The position numbers and the translations under genes are program-made. A stretch of DNA of 64,000 bases, taken from NCBI RefSeq assembly GCF_009696065.1, contig NZ_VUMS01000001.1:147529-211528 (forward strand), written 5' to 3'. This document shows positions 36,801 through 45,861 of the stretch, piece after piece. The stretch is from Oliverpabstia intestinalis (GTDB taxonomy: Bacteria > Bacillota > Clostridia > Lachnospirales > Lachnospiraceae). The notes beneath the pieces are model-generated. The model was not told where the DNA came from. It saw only the letters and a program-made list of their open reading frames with translations, and did not search any database. Every line of letters begins with the position of its first letter. Positions within the stretch are counted from its first letter, which is position 1.

Positions 36801-37362
36801 AGCGGAACAGCACGGTCACATGGAAGCGGTAGGATACGATCTCTACTGTAAGATGCTGAATGAAGCCGTACAGGAAGCAAAAGGAATCGAAGTACAGGAA
36901 GACTTCGAGACGACGATCGACCTGCAGATCAATGCGTACATTCCGGAAAAATATATTCCGAATGAATACCAGAAGCTGGATATTTACAAACGGATCGCGG
37001 CGATCGAGAACCGGGAAGAGTATGAGGATATGATGGAAGAACTGCTGGACCGTTTTGGAGAACCGCCGAAGATGGTGCAGAACCTCCTCGCAGTGGCAAG
37101 CCTGAAAGCCATGGCTCACCGGATCTATCTGACCGAAGTTAAGCAGCTTGATGACAGCCTGAAACTTACCATGTATGAGCGGGCGAAGATTGACACAGCG
37201 AAGATACCGGAGATACTGAATCAGTATCCGGAAGAACTGCAGTTTAAAGTCGAAACAAATCCGTATTTTCTGTATCGTCCGAGGAACCGAAAGGCAAAGG
37301 AAGCAGTGACGATGCAGGAGAAGGCGACTGAATTACTGACGGTCATGCAGTGTCTGGTATAA
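33847..37362 (+). CDS. mfd: Transcription-repair coupling factor Mfd
   Basis: The 1171-aa translocase removes stalled RNA polymerase and recruits UvrA. Domains in order are a UvrB-like N-terminal region, the RNA polymerase-interacting segment ([19 protein letters not shown]), a RecG-like helicase core with Walker [10 protein letters not shown] (K659) and IDEEQRFG (D754), motifs [16 protein letters not shown] and the C-terminal TRCF domain. Length is normal for the family. Confidence 0.98.
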   Translation: MDAFVQPLYELADFDAIIRQLKKPGIVQVSGCLDSQKAHFTNGLLREFPFRLIVAENDLKAKAFYEDFRLYDPEVLYYPARDLIFYQADIHGNLLTRQRIQVLRALLEREEVTIVTSIDSCLDCLVPLAVWKEKVIKIRNDSEIDLDRMKRHLLELGYEWAAQVEVPGQFSIRGGIMDVFSLTEDNPWRIELWGDEVDSIRSFDAESQRSIENLEEITIYPATEVVLDKETIRQGIKAIEKEAQKSQKKFRDEMKTEEGARVRQIAAELKDQLEEMEHIAGAESFVRYFYKKTESLLEYLPENTLVVIDEPNRLTEHAKTTEEEFRESMIHRLEKGYLLPGQMEVIGNHQEVVHRFHQMHTLSLSTMEPRGTGWNFTMEMQLTVKSVNPYNNSFEMLVKDLLRWKKSGYRMLLLSPSRTRAARLAKDLQDQELSAFYSEDPEELIQPGQIKVTWGRVSRGFEYPMVKYVVISETDIFGKEKKKKRKKSQYSGKKIQSFSELSVGDFVVHENHGLGVYRGIEKMEVDGVVKDYIKIEYAGKSNLYILATQLDVLQKYADSDAAKTPKLNKLGGQEWKKTKTKVRGAVKNIAKDLVALYAARQQEAGFRYGPDTVWQREFEEMFPFEETEDQLQAIEAAKQDMESPKIMDRLICGDVGYGKTEIAIRVAFKAIQEGKQVVYLVPTTILAQQHYNTFVQRMKDFPVRVDLLCRFRTASQQKKTIGDLKKGLVDILIGTHRVLSKDVQFKDLGLLIIDEEQRFGVTHKEKIKQMKQNIDVLTLTATPIPRTLHMSLIGIRDMSVLEEAPQDRTPIQTYVMEYNDEMVREAISRELARGGQVYYVYNRVNNIEEITNQIRKLVPEASVAFAHGQMSERELEKIMYGFINGEIDVLVSTTIIETGLDISNANTMIIHDADQMGLSQLYQLRGRVGRSNRTAYAFLMYRRNKMLKEIAEKRLHAIREFTELGSGIKIAMRDLELRGAGNLLGAEQHGHMEAVGYDLYCKMLNEAVQEAKGIEVQEDFETTIDLQINAYIPEKYIPNEYQKLDIYKRIAAIENREEYEDMMEELLDRFGEPPKMVQNLLAVASLKAMAHRIYLTEVKQLDDSLKLTMYERAKIDTAKIPEILNQYPEELQFKVETNPYFLYRPRNRKAKEAVTMQEKATELLTVMQCLV

Positions 37363-37438
37363 GTGCAGGCAAATTCCTGAGAACAGGAAAACAAGAGATG
37401 AGCACTTGTGAAAAAAGATTGAAATAAAAGGAAAAAAG

Positions 37439-37467
37439 TTGCCCCATAGGAGGAAATAGTCTATAAT
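37439..37467 (+). promoter_or_regulatory. Promoter of the foldase gene
   Basis: TTGCCC at 37439-37444 and TATAAT at 37462-37467 are 17 bp apart, 60 nt before the foldase start. Confidence 0.72.
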
Positions 37468-37486
37468 AAATGCTATTAGTGAATAA

Positions 37487-37505
37487 ATGTACTCCCGGAG
37501 TACAT
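37487..37505. promoter_or_regulatory. Perfect palindrome in foldase leader
   Basis: ATGTACTCCCGGAGTACAT has 9-bp arms around a single central base. It lies 20 bp after the -10 box, where a bound repressor would block transcription; an RNA hairpin is the alternative. Confidence 0.5.
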
Positions 37506-37526
37506 AAAAGGGTAACGGAGGAAAAC

Positions 37527-38726
37527 ATGAGAAAGTTAAATAAAACCGCAGCATGTGGGATTCTGGCAGCTGCTCTTGCAGCAGGTACACTGTCCGGATG
37601 CTCAAAAGCAATTGATGGAACAAAAACCGTAGCAACTGTAGGAGATGAAAAAGTAACATTGGGTCTGGCAAGCTATATGATAAGAGACCAGCAGGCGCAG
37701 ACCATGAGTTATTATAATATGCTGATGTCACAGTATGGTGTCAGCGGCTCTGCATCTAATGTGTGGGATCAGAAAGGAGACGACGGGAAAACTGTCGGGG
37801 AAAGCTCCAAAGACGGCGTCATGACGACAATTAATCAGTTGTATGTACTAAAAGCACATGCGGCAGATTATGACGTTACGATTACGGATGATGAAGAAAA
37901 AGCGATCAAAGAAGCAGCAGCGGAATTTATCAAAGATAACGATGAAAAGATCCTGAAAAAACTGGCAGTATCTGAAGACGACATCGTTACGTATCTGGAA
38001 CTGGTAACGATCCGCAGCAAGATGCATGATCCGATGACTGTAGATGTAGATACCGAGGTCAGCGCCAATGAAAAAGATCAGACAAGAGTCACTATCGTAA
38101 AAGTTTCTACAGAAGGAACAGAAAAAGATGATGACGGTAATACCATTGATCTGACCGATGAAGAAAAAGCACAGAAAAAAGACCTGGCACAGCAGGTACT
38201 TGATAAAGTAAAAGCATCCGATGACGTGGCAAACGCAGATATGGATGCACTGGCAAAAGAGGTAGATGACAGTTTAAGTGCGACAGCACCGGCATTTACC
38301 ACAGCGGGAAGTACCGATGATACACTGGATGAGGCGGTACAGGATGCAGCTCTGGAACTGAAAGACGGAGAAGTTGCTGACAGTGTGATCGAAGGCGACG
38401 ACGGTTATTATGTGGTACGTCTGGATAAGATGCTGGACGAAGATGCGACAGAAAACAAAGAGAAGACGGTTATTTCAGAAAGAAAATCTGATCTGTATGA
38501 CAGCACACTGGAAGACTGGGTAAAAGAAGAAAAGATTAAAGTCAAAGATAAAGTATGGGATCAGATCACAGTCACTGACAGTGTATCTTTTGTATACAAG
38601 AGTGCCGACAGCAGCGATGATACAGAATCCAGTGACGCACAGGACAGTACAGAAGATACCTCTTCACAGGATAACAGTGAAGACACTACAACAGAAGACA
38701 CAGCAGCAGAGGACAGCGCTGAGTAA
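37527..38726 (+). CDS. prsA: PrsA-like peptidyl-prolyl isomerase lipoprotein
   Basis: The ATG at 37527 follows ACGGAGG. The 399-aa protein has a lipoprotein signal ending TLSGCSKAI, a SurA/PrsA-like N-terminal helical domain, and a parvulin-like central part (TRVTIVKVSTEG to GYYVVRLDKMLDED). The C-terminal 40 residues are an acidic Ser/Thr/Asp/Glu tail. It would help fold exported proteins outside the membrane. A terminator follows at once. Confidence 0.85.
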   Translation: MRKLNKTAACGILAAALAAGTLSGCSKAIDGTKTVATVGDEKVTLGLASYMIRDQQAQTMSYYNMLMSQYGVSGSASNVWDQKGDDGKTVGESSKDGVMTTINQLYVLKAHAADYDVTITDDEEKAIKEAAAEFIKDNDEKILKKLAVSEDDIVTYLELVTIRSKMHDPMTVDVDTEVSANEKDQTRVTIVKVSTEGTEKDDDGNTIDLTDEEKAQKKDLAQQVLDKVKASDDVANADMDALAKEVDDSLSATAPAFTTAGSTDDTLDEAVQDAALELKDGEVADSVIEGDDGYYVVRLDKMLDEDATENKEKTVISERKSDLYDSTLEDWVKEEKIKVKDKVWDQITVTDSVSFVYKSADSSDDTESSDAQDSTEDTSSQDNSEDTTTEDTAAEDSAE

Positions 38727-38735
38727 TATGATGTT

Positions 38736-38763
38736 GGGGTCAAAAAGTATTTTGACCCCTTTG
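38736..38763 (+). terminator. Intrinsic terminator after foldase gene
   Basis: GGGGTCAAAA and TTTTGACCCC form a perfect 10-bp stem with a 4-nt loop, followed by TTTT. Confidence 0.9.
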
Positions 38764-38864
38764 ATACCGGATTGTTCTGTACTTCGTACTCTCACAATCC
38801 TCAAAAACATTCGTAATCCGCTCATTTTTCTTCGAAAAATGGCTGCTTACTCATGTTTTTGTCA

Positions 38865-38925
38865 GGTTCCAAGTTTGGAAATCTGACGCAAGCTTGCTTG
38901 CAGGAAGATTTCTGAACTTGGAACC
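38865..38925. repeat. Long intergenic hairpin
   Basis: GGTTCCAAGTT (38865 on) pairs with AACTTGGAACC (ending 38925). The pairing continues inward through GAAATCT/AGATTTC to a GCAAGC/GCTTGC tip, giving arms of nearly 30 nt. There is no T run. It is a probable dispersed palindrome rather than a terminator. Confidence 0.6.
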
Positions 38926-38972
38926 CTGGTATCATCATAATAGTACAGAGAAAAAAGCGGAGGATACAGAGG

Positions 38973-39365
38973 ATGAGTGTAACACAGTGGACAACAGGAA
39001 TCCAGCATATCGGAATTCCTACATCAGACATAGAAACAACGATCCGGTTCTATGAAGGTCTGGGATTTCAGACCATGCACACGAATCAGGTACCTGCCAA
39101 CCAGGCAAAAGTTACTTTTTTGCAGCTGGGGAACCTGATGATCGAGACCTACGCCGAAGGTGGCAACGGCATTGAAGGCGCAATCAATCACTTCGCTTTA
39201 AACTGCACAGATATTCAGGCTGCTTATGCATGGATCTGTGAGCAGGGATATAAAGTGTTGTCGAATGGAATTGAAGAACTTCCATTTTGGGAAAAGGGTG
39301 TGGCTTTCTTTATTATCGAAGGACCGAATAAAGAACGGATCGAGTTCTGTGAACGGAAACAGTAA
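38973..39365 (+). CDS. VOC (glyoxalase/bleomycin-resistance) superfamily protein
   Basis: The 130-aa protein has one VOC module start (GIQHIGIPTSDIETTIRFYE) and ends with GPNKERIEFCE, whose Glu is a usual metal ligand. GCGGAGG precedes the start. VOC proteins include lyases, dioxygenases and binding proteins; the reaction is not predictable. It lies 90 nt before the methyltransferase gene on the same strand. Confidence 0.88.
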   Translation: MSVTQWTTGIQHIGIPTSDIETTIRFYEGLGFQTMHTNQVPANQAKVTFLQLGNLMIETYAEGGNGIEGAINHFALNCTDIQAAYAWICEQGYKVLSNGIEELPFWEKGVAFFIIEGPNKERIEFCERKQ

Positions 39366-39454
39366 TGGGACGCTCCCTCTGTAAGTCCGTGGGAAGATAA
39401 AAAAGCTGATAATACTGAAATAGTGTTTTGGATATACAGAGGAAGGAGAAAACA

Positions 39455-40330
39455 ATGACAAGACAGCAATTTGATGAACTGACAGCAAAAGGGGTAGTAA
39501 TTCTGGACGGAGCCACCGGTTCCAACCTGAGAAAAGCAGGTATGCCGGTAGGCATATCTTCTGAGCAGTGGGTACTTGAAAATCCTTCAGTTTTACAGGA
39601 ACTGCAGCGTGCCTATGTGGATGCCGGAAGCCAGATCGTTTATGCTCCTACATTCGCAGCCAATCCTATCAGCCTGAGAAACTTTAATCTCCAGGATCGG
39701 GTAGCCGAACTGAACACAAAGCTGGTAAAGATCTGTAAAGACGGAATCGGCAACCGGGCTCTGGTAGCGGGAGATATCACCACCACCGGACAGCTGATGG
39801 AGCCGAGAGGAACCCTGACTTATAATGAACTGTATGAGGCATATCAGGAACAGATGAAAGCCCTGGTGGATGCAGGAGTGGATCTGTTTGTTGCAGAGAC
39901 CATGTTGAGCGTGGATGAGACGGTGGTTGCACTGGATGCAGCACAGGCAGTCTGCGATCTTCCGATGATCTGTACGCTTTCTCTGGAAGCAGACGGGAGC
40001 GCAATGTACGGAGGTAATGCCGTGGAAGCAGTTCTGACTTTACAGGAGATGGGAGCGGCTGCCGTAGGACTGAACTGTTCCGTAGGTCCGGATCAGCTGG
40101 AAGCAGTAGTTGCCAGCATGAAAGAAGTGGCAACTGTTCCGATCATCGCGAAACCAAACGCAGGCATGCCGTTTATCGATGACAAAGGCGAAGCTCATTA
40201 CGATATGAATGCAGATGATTTTGCAAGACACACCAAACACCTGGTAGAAGTCGGTGCCGGAATCGTAGGCGGCTGTTGCGGAACCACCCCGGAATATATT
40301 CGGAAACTGGCGAAGGTGTTAGGAAGATAG
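39455..40330 (+). CDS. Homocysteine S-methyltransferase family protein
   Basis: The ATG at 39455 follows AAGGAG; a longer frame from 39428 lacks a site. The 291-aa barrel shows ILDGATGSNL, G-L-N-C208-S-V-G-P and G-G-C274-C275-G, the three zinc-binding cysteines of the MmuM/BHMT/MetH N-terminal family. It would transfer a methyl group to homocysteine to form methionine. It lacks the folate and cobalamin modules of MetH, so S-methylmethionine or a corrinoid partner could be the donor. Confidence 0.93.
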   Translation: MTRQQFDELTAKGVVILDGATGSNLRKAGMPVGISSEQWVLENPSVLQELQRAYVDAGSQIVYAPTFAANPISLRNFNLQDRVAELNTKLVKICKDGIGNRALVAGDITTTGQLMEPRGTLTYNELYEAYQEQMKALVDAGVDLFVAETMLSVDETVVALDAAQAVCDLPMICTLSLEADGSAMYGGNAVEAVLTLQEMGAAAVGLNCSVGPDQLEAVVASMKEVATVPIIAKPNAGMPFIDDKGEAHYDMNADDFARHTKHLVEVGAGIVGGCCGTTPEYIRKLAKVLGR

Positions 40331-40351
40331 AAAAAGAAAAATGAGGGAAAG

Positions 40352-41272
40352 ATGGCGAAAATTAAAGAGTATCGTATTGACGAGGTTGATGCGGTGTGCA
40401 ATCTTGGAAAAGCACTATCTTCTCCGGTACGTTTAGAGATACTTCAACTTTTGTATAGAGACAGCTTGATTATCGGAGAGATAGCAAAAAAATTGGATAT
40501 TCCGGCATCCAGTACGGCATTTCATTTGAAAATATTAGAACAGGCAGGATTGGTTCGTATGGAAGAGCAGCCGGGTACCCGTGGAAGTACAAAACTATGT
40601 ACACGTAAAGTAGATGCTTTGACTATACATACAACAAAAAGAAATTTGGATGTGAAAGAGGTTTTTAGTGCTGAGATGCCAGTTGGTGCATATAGTAGCT
40701 GTGAGGTGAGTCCAACCTGTGGTCTTTATAGCGAAGAAGGAAGCATAGGAATAGATGATAGAGAATTTTCCTTTTATCTTCCAGAAAGAATAAGAGCAGG
40801 ATTTTTATGGACTTCTTCCGGATATGTAGAATATAAGTTTGCTAATGGTGTTCCCAGTGAATGCAAGGTTGATCGTTTGTCGATTTCAATGGAACTGTGT
40901 TCGGAAGCTCCAGGATACCGGGAAGACTGGAAATCAGATATTACGGTGTGGATCAATGGGATAGATTGTGGAACCTGGACGTGTCCGGGAGATTTTGGAG
41001 CCAGAAGGGGAAGGCTTATGCCATCAGACTGGCCGATAGGAAGTACACAGTATGGTATGCTGAAAACATGGGAAGTGCGTAAGGATGGTACGTATCTGAA
41101 TGGTGAATACATCAGCGATGTTTCTATTGATATGTTAAATGTTATGGAAAAACCGTATGTAAAGGTTAGAATTGGAAATAAAGAAGATGCCAGATATGTT
41201 GGAGGATTCAATCTCTTTGGAAAACACTTTGGAGATTATGATCAAGATATTATTCTGGCTATGGAATATTAA
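40352..41272 (+). CDS. ArsR-type regulator with large C-terminal ligand domain
   Basis: The 306-aa protein has an N-terminal winged helix of the ArsR/HTH_20 type (SSPVRLEILQLLYRDSL; IGEIAKKLDIPASSTAFHLK). The remaining 200 residues are a beta-rich domain of no family I recognise, far longer than classical ArsR proteins. The gene directly precedes a sugar importer/GH2 operon and its DNA is more AT-rich than the methyltransferase gene upstream. It is likely the local sugar-responsive regulator, with palindromes at 41428 and 41575 as candidate operators. Confidence 0.85.
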   Translation: MAKIKEYRIDEVDAVCNLGKALSSPVRLEILQLLYRDSLIIGEIAKKLDIPASSTAFHLKILEQAGLVRMEEQPGTRGSTKLCTRKVDALTIHTTKRNLDVKEVFSAEMPVGAYSSCEVSPTCGLYSEEGSIGIDDREFSFYLPERIRAGFLWTSSGYVEYKFANGVPSECKVDRLSISMELCSEAPGYREDWKSDITVWINGIDCGTWTCPGDFGARRGRLMPSDWPIGSTQYGMLKTWEVRKDGTYLNGEYISDVSIDMLNVMEKPYVKVRIGNKEDARYVGGFNLFGKHFGDYDQDIILAMEY

Positions 41273-41276
41273 AACG

Positions 41277-41316
41277 AAAAGAGCAGTACTGGAAAAGTTC
41301 AGTGCTGCTCTTTTTT
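41277..41316 (+). terminator. Intrinsic terminator after ArsR-type regulator
   Basis: AAAAGAGCAGTACTG (41277-41291) pairs with CAGTGCTGCTCTTTT with one wobble and is followed by further T. The sugar operon downstream therefore needs its own promoter. Confidence 0.9.
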
Positions 41317-41427
41317 GCTTGCGAAATAATGATAAGGTGTTTTGCACAAAACCGAAAAGTGGTATTTGTATAAAAATACAATATCTCACAGAAATTATTA
41401 TTTTATTTCTTTGAAAAAAGATAAAAC

Positions 41428-41444
41428 AAACAGTATTTCTGTTT
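41428..41444. promoter_or_regulatory. Candidate operator palindrome upstream of sugar operon
   Basis: AAACAG-TATTT-CTGTTT is an inverted repeat 40 bp before the -35 box. A related imperfect site (CAGAAATGCTG) lies at 41526-41536 and another palindrome at 41575. Confidence 0.45.
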
Positions 41445-41483
41445 AAATAAAATAATAAAACAGTAAAAGTGTATAAAAAACAG

Positions 41484-41511
41484 TTGACAAACTGAAAAAA
41501 TAGACTATAAT
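41484..41511 (+). promoter_or_regulatory. Promoter of the importer/GH2 operon
   Basis: TTGACA at 41484-41489 and TATAAT at 41506-41511 are separated by 16 bp, about 140 nt before the binding-protein start. Confidence 0.85.
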
Positions 41512-41574
41512 CATAGATAAACAAACAGAAATGCTGTGAAAACAACAAAGAAAACCGGATACTGAAATAAAACA

Positions 41575-41589
41575 AACAGCAGAGCTGTT
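41575..41589. promoter_or_regulatory. Candidate operator palindrome in leader
   Basis: AACAGC-AGA-GCTGTT is a perfect inverted repeat downstream of the promoter, sharing AACAG/CTGTT arms with the upstream palindrome. Confidence 0.45.
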
Positions 41590-41650
41590 GGAACTATCAT
41601 GGCCAGATAGAAAACGGAAACTATATAATGAAAAAATGGGAGGATGTAAA

Positions 41651-43048
41651 ATGAAAAGAAAATTAATTGCTTCTCTGATGGCAGCAACGATGGTTGCAGG
41701 AATGTTAACTGGTTGTGGCAGTGGAAGTTCTGCCGATGACAGTGCAACAACAGATGATACAAAACAGGAAGAAACAGCAGAGGCGGGTACAGATGATGCC
41801 GCATCAGGTGAAGATGCAGATGTGAACGAAGACGGAACTGTAAATAATCCGGAAGCTGTAAAAGTAGATGAGAATAAACTGGTATTCTGGTCATTGTTCA
41901 GTGGTGGTGACGGAGAGTACATGGACAAGATCATTTCCGATTATAATGCTACGGATCCGGATAAACAGGTACAGTCCATTATGCTGGTATGGGGCGATTA
42001 TTATACTAAATTGCAGACAGCTGTAGCAGCAGGAAAAGGACCAGATATCGGAATTTCACATGCTTCCAAATTACCGGAGCTGGTAGATCAGGGAGTTGTA
42101 GAACCGCTGAATGATTATCTGGATGAAATGGGAGTTGACCTTTCTTCTATGTATGCGGACAATTCCATTGATTCTGTAACTTTTGATGGCGATATCTATG
42201 CGATTCCGTTAGATACTCATGCAGAAATTCTTTACTATAATACAGATATTCTGGAAAAAGCCGGTGTAGAACTGAATGCAGATGGACAGTTGGATATCAA
42301 CAGCAAAGATGATTTCTTTGCCATCCTGGACAAATGCAAAACTGTTATAGGAGATGGAGAATCTGTTATTTCTCTGACAAATAATGGAGATGATCCGTAC
42401 CGTGTATGGTGGGCAACTTACTTCCAGATGGGTGGAACTCCACTGGTAAATGATGATGGAACAGAAGTTACCATGGATAAAGATATTGCTGTAAAAGCAG
42501 CAGAATTTGTGAAATCTCTGTATGATGAAGGATATGTTGCAGAAGGTATTGATGATCACCAGAAATTCTTCCAGAGTGGAAAAGCAGCATTCTATATTGG
42601 TGGAACATGGGGTACCGGTGCACTGGAACAGACAGACGGTCTGAATTTTGCTGCTCAGCCATTTCCACAGCTGTTTGACAATGATTCTTGCTGGGCTGAC
42701 TCTCACACTCTGATTCTTCCGGTAAATCCAGACAGAACAGAAGAAGAAACAAAAGCAGCAGTAGAATTCATGGTAGCAGTATCAAAAGATGGTGGAACTA
42801 CATGGGCAGGTTCCGGTCAGATCCCGGCCAACAAAGAAGTTCTGGAAAGCCAGGAATACAAAGATATGCCATACAGAAGTAGCTATAAAGCAGCTCTGGA
42901 TACTGCAGTGCTTCCTTCAAAGAATCCTCATTTCTATGCCATGAAAGCTGGTATGATCGACAGTCTGAATACTCTGTGGTCCGATGCAACGGATGCAAGT
43001 GGGGCTATTGACTCTTTATATGGAGAATTGGAATCTAATCTGGAATAA
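41651..43048 (+). CDS. Extracellular sugar-binding lipoprotein (CUT1)
   Basis: The ATG at 41651 follows GGGAGG; an upstream frame from 41588 has none. The 465-aa product has a lipoprotein signal ending GMLTGCGSGSS, an acidic Thr/Asp/Glu linker, and a family 1 sugar-binding domain (LVFWSLFSGGDGEYMDKII; GPDIGISHASKLPEL). The GH2 enzyme in the same operon suggests a beta-galactoside or beta-glucuronide ligand. Confidence 0.93.
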   Translation: MKRKLIASLMAATMVAGMLTGCGSGSSADDSATTDDTKQEETAEAGTDDAASGEDADVNEDGTVNNPEAVKVDENKLVFWSLFSGGDGEYMDKIISDYNATDPDKQVQSIMLVWGDYYTKLQTAVAAGKGPDIGISHASKLPELVDQGVVEPLNDYLDEMGVDLSSMYADNSIDSVTFDGDIYAIPLDTHAEILYYNTDILEKAGVELNADGQLDINSKDDFFAILDKCKTVIGDGESVISLTNNGDDPYRVWWATYFQMGGTPLVNDDGTEVTMDKDIAVKAAEFVKSLYDEGYVAEGIDDHQKFFQSGKAAFYIGGTWGTGALEQTDGLNFAAQPFPQLFDNDSCWADSHTLILPVNPDRTEEETKAAVEFMVAVSKDGGTTWAGSGQIPANKEVLESQEYKDMPYRSSYKAALDTAVLPSKNPHFYAMKAGMIDSLNTLWSDATDASGAIDSLYGELESNLE

Positions 43049-43068
43049 TAAACATTTTGGGCTATAAG

Positions 43069-43097
43069 GGGGGAGCCGAAAGGCTTCCCCTGTTTTT
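43069..43097 (+). terminator. Attenuating hairpin between binding protein and permease genes
   Basis: GGGGGAGCC (43069 on) pairs with GGCTTCCCC around GAAA and is followed by TGTTTTT. It lies 38 nt before the next gene of the same operon. Confidence 0.75.
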
Positions 43098-43134
43098 GTA
43101 AAAGAGTCACGGATGAAAGGAAGAAGAGTAAACG

Positions 43135-44022
43135 ATGAGTAAAGCGAGAAAAAGAAAAACATTTTTAGTGGCTATGGCTTTTATACTCCCGTTTTTTGTG
43201 CTGTATACCGTGTTTACGATATGGCCGGTTATACAGGGCTTTTATGTGAGTTTACATAAATGGGGACTGATGGGTAAACTAAAATACGTTGGTTTTGACA
43301 ATTATACAAAGTTTTTAAAAGATAAAAATTTCTGGGGTGCATTAAAAAATACAGCATTTTTCACACTGATTACCACACCGATGCTGGTAATTACCGCGCT
43401 TGTGCTGGCACTACTGGCGAACAGAGCAACAAAACTGAAAAAATCATTGCGTGTTATTTTCTATCTTCCAAGTGTACTGTCAGTATCTATTGCATCATTA
43501 ATTGCAAAATATACATTTACTCCTTATACAGGATTGATTAATGGTACTCTGCATGCGCTGGGTCTTTTGCCGAAATCTAAAGAATTACAGTGGTTACAGG
43601 ATCCGAATCTTGTGTGGATTACGATTTCTGTTATGACAGTATGGTGGACGATTGGTTTCAGCATGTTACTGTACTTATCTGCGTTGCAGGATATTTCGCC
43701 AGATGTTTACGAAGCTGCTTCTATCGATGGAGCATCCAGTACACAACAGATGTTTCGCATTGTTCTTCCATTGTTGAAACCAACAACATGGCTGGTATTT
43801 CTGCTTCAGATGATTGCCTGCTTCAAGGTGTTTGGTCAGATTTACATGATTACAGGAGGTGGTCCTGCATCATCTACAAGACCTCTGATTCAGTATATTT
43901 ATGAAAATGCATTTGGAAAGAGCAATATGGGCTATGCGGCGGCAATGTCCTATGTTCTGTTTGGAATCTTGCTGATTCTTTCACTTGCGCAACAGATTCT
44001 TCAGAGAAAGGGGGAAGAATAG
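43135..44022 (+). CDS. Sugar ABC importer permease (MalF/UgpA type)
   Basis: The 295-aa protein has six predicted membrane helices and an EAA loop (EAASIDGASSTQQMFRIVLP). GGAAG upstream serves as ribosome site. It pairs with the following permease. Confidence 0.94.
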   Translation: MSKARKRKTFLVAMAFILPFFVLYTVFTIWPVIQGFYVSLHKWGLMGKLKYVGFDNYTKFLKDKNFWGALKNTAFFTLITTPMLVITALVLALLANRATKLKKSLRVIFYLPSVLSVSIASLIAKYTFTPYTGLINGTLHALGLLPKSKELQWLQDPNLVWITISVMTVWWTIGFSMLLYLSALQDISPDVYEAASIDGASSTQQMFRIVLPLLKPTTWLVFLLQMIACFKVFGQIYMITGGGPASSTRPLIQYIYENAFGKSNMGYAAAMSYVLFGILLILSLAQQILQRKGEE

Positions 44023-44023
44023 C

Positions 44024-44851
44024 ATGAAGAAGACAAAAAAACCAGGATACTGGGTATTAAATATTGTATCTGTTTTTCTGGCCGTGCTGTTCCTTGGTCC
44101 CATTGTCTGGGCATTGGCTGTATCATTTCAACATGAAGGAAAACAGATCAAATCGGTAATAGACTGGTTCACACCACCATATACATTGGTAAACTATCCG
44201 AAAATTATTTTTAATTCCCAGGTTCCAACGTGGTTGATTAACAGCTTGGTGATCGCGGTAATCTGTACGGTGCTGACAGTTATTGTATCTGCAATGGCTG
44301 CATATGCGATTGCAAAAATGAATTTTAAAGGGAATAAACTGCTGTTTACGTATTTTCTGATTGGATTAATGGTTCCTGGGGAAGCTACAATTGTTCCGTT
44401 ATTTATCACGGTAAATAATATGAACCTGATTGATACGTATGCAGGTCTGATTCTGCCATCTATCGCAGGTTCCATGAATATGATCATTATGGTTACCTTC
44501 TTTAAAGGTTTACCGAATGAGTTACTGGAGGCGGTACGTATTGATGGTGGAGGAGAATTAACATTGTTCTTCAAGATCGTGTTGCCGCTGTCAAAAACAA
44601 TTCTGGCAACAGTATGTATCTTCTCTTTTGTTGGTAGCTGGAACAATTATCTCTGGCCGTTGCTTTGCGCTATGAGCAGTGAACTGTTTACACTTCCGGT
44701 TGGTATTCCAACCTTTGCGGGAACGTATACAGTGGACTATGTACAGCCGCTGACAGCAAGTATGGTGGCATCACTGCCGATGATTATCATTTATATTATA
44801 TTCGAAAAACAGATTGTTGCCGGAATTACTTCCGGTGCAGTTAAGGGTTGA
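44024..44851 (+). CDS. Sugar ABC importer permease (MalG/UgpE type)
   Basis: The start at 44024, one nt after the upstream stop, follows AAAGGGGG. The 275-aa protein has six membrane helices, an EAA-like loop (EAVRIDGGGELTLFFKIVLP) and the typical end KQIVAGITSGAVKG. No ATPase gene is in the operon. Confidence 0.94.
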   Translation: MKKTKKPGYWVLNIVSVFLAVLFLGPIVWALAVSFQHEGKQIKSVIDWFTPPYTLVNYPKIIFNSQVPTWLINSLVIAVICTVLTVIVSAMAAYAIAKMNFKGNKLLFTYFLIGLMVPGEATIVPLFITVNNMNLIDTYAGLILPSIAGSMNMIIMVTFFKGLPNELLEAVRIDGGGELTLFFKIVLPLSKTILATVCIFSFVGSWNNYLWPLLCAMSSELFTLPVGIPTFAGTYTVDYVQPLTASMVASLPMIIIYIIFEKQIVAGITSGAVKG

Positions 44852-44853
44852 TC

Positions 44854-45861
44854 ATGAATACGAGAAAAAGAGAAATTGATATTCAGAAGGGAATACTGAC
44901 AATAGGAATGATCTTGTGTCACTGTATTCAGTTTTTTGGAAAAGAAGAGTACGGACTGCAAAAAATTCTGGTCAATCTGATCAATTTATCTACGTTTTCG
45001 GGATTTATGTTCTGTTTTGGTTACACTAATCAGGTAGCATACTATGAAAAAAGCTGGAAAAGCAGCAGTGTAAAAATGTTGAGAAATGTATTTCGGATTT
45101 TGATTGCATTTTATATTTCAGGCATTGCGTATGTAGCATTTGTGGAAGGGAAAATCTTTCGTTGGAAATTTGTTACAGAAGTGTTGCTGCTTAAAAAGTA
45201 TCCGGGATGGTCAGAATTTCTGGCTTCTTTTGCAGCGGTTTTGCTTGTGGGAATTTTTATTTATCCGCTCATGAGACGTATGAACACGATAATGTTTGTG
45301 GGGGTAGCTTGTATAAGCTGTATGGCGTGTTATATTCCTTATGACAGGGTACATAACTCCTGGCTTGCATTGCTGGCAGGATCGAGAGATTATATTACCT
45401 TTCCGGTGCTGCAATATGCTGTATTCTTTGCAGCAGGTGTGCTATTCTGTAAGAAAGAGATTAGATGGAATGTATGGATCTTTCTGGTAGTGATATTTGC
45501 CGGAATCCCATGCCTGCGTACCATTCTGGAAACAGGCATGCTGCCGGAGCGGTTTCCGCCGTCATTGGGGTTTGTAAGCGGGGGAATGGCAGTGGTATAT
45601 GGATATTATCTGATATCCATAGGAATAGAGAGAAAAAGAAATTTGTTTATTATAGAAAGAATTGCTCATTATCTGGAAGAAACCGGAAAGGTATCGTTGT
45701 ATTGGCTTCTTTTAAGCAATCTGTTCATATTTGCACTTGCGGGATCTGGTTTCAGTTTTCGCAGTGAAGGGTATGCATATACATTTTTTATTGTGATCTT
45801 ATTGCTTATGGGATATCTCAAAAATATAAATAATGTGAAAAATGGAGGAAAGCAAAAATGA
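44854..45861 (+). CDS. Acyltransferase 3-like integral membrane protein
   Basis: The ATG at 44854 follows AAGGG; a TTG at 44848 is an alternative. The 335-aa protein has about ten hydrophobic segments. Its first helix, RKREIDIQKGILTIGMILCH, fits the acyltransferase 3/OafA pattern with an early Arg and a membrane His, although the rest is divergent. Such proteins acetylate sugars or peptides at the membrane. It sits between the importer and GH2 genes, with its stop overlapping the GH2 start by 4 nt (ATGA). Confidence 0.65.
   Translation: MNTRKREIDIQKGILTIGMILCHCIQFFGKEEYGLQKILVNLINLSTFSGFMFCFGYTNQVAYYEKSWKSSSVKMLRNVFRILIAFYISGIAYVAFVEGKIFRWKFVTEVLLLKKYPGWSEFLASFAAVLLVGIFIYPLMRRMNTIMFVGVACISCMACYIPYDRVHNSWLALLAGSRDYITFPVLQYAVFFAAGVLFCKKEIRWNVWIFLVVIFAGIPCLRTILETGMLPERFPPSLGFVSGGMAVVYGYYLISIGIERKRNLFIIERIAHYLEETGKVSLYWLLLSNLFIFALAGSGFSFRSEGYAYTFFIVILLLMGYLKNINNVKNGGKQK

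Noticed and set aside
41172..41414. 80-aa plus-strand frame
   Set aside because: It overlaps the end of the ArsR-type gene and crosses a strong terminator; composition is typical of AT-rich non-coding DNA.
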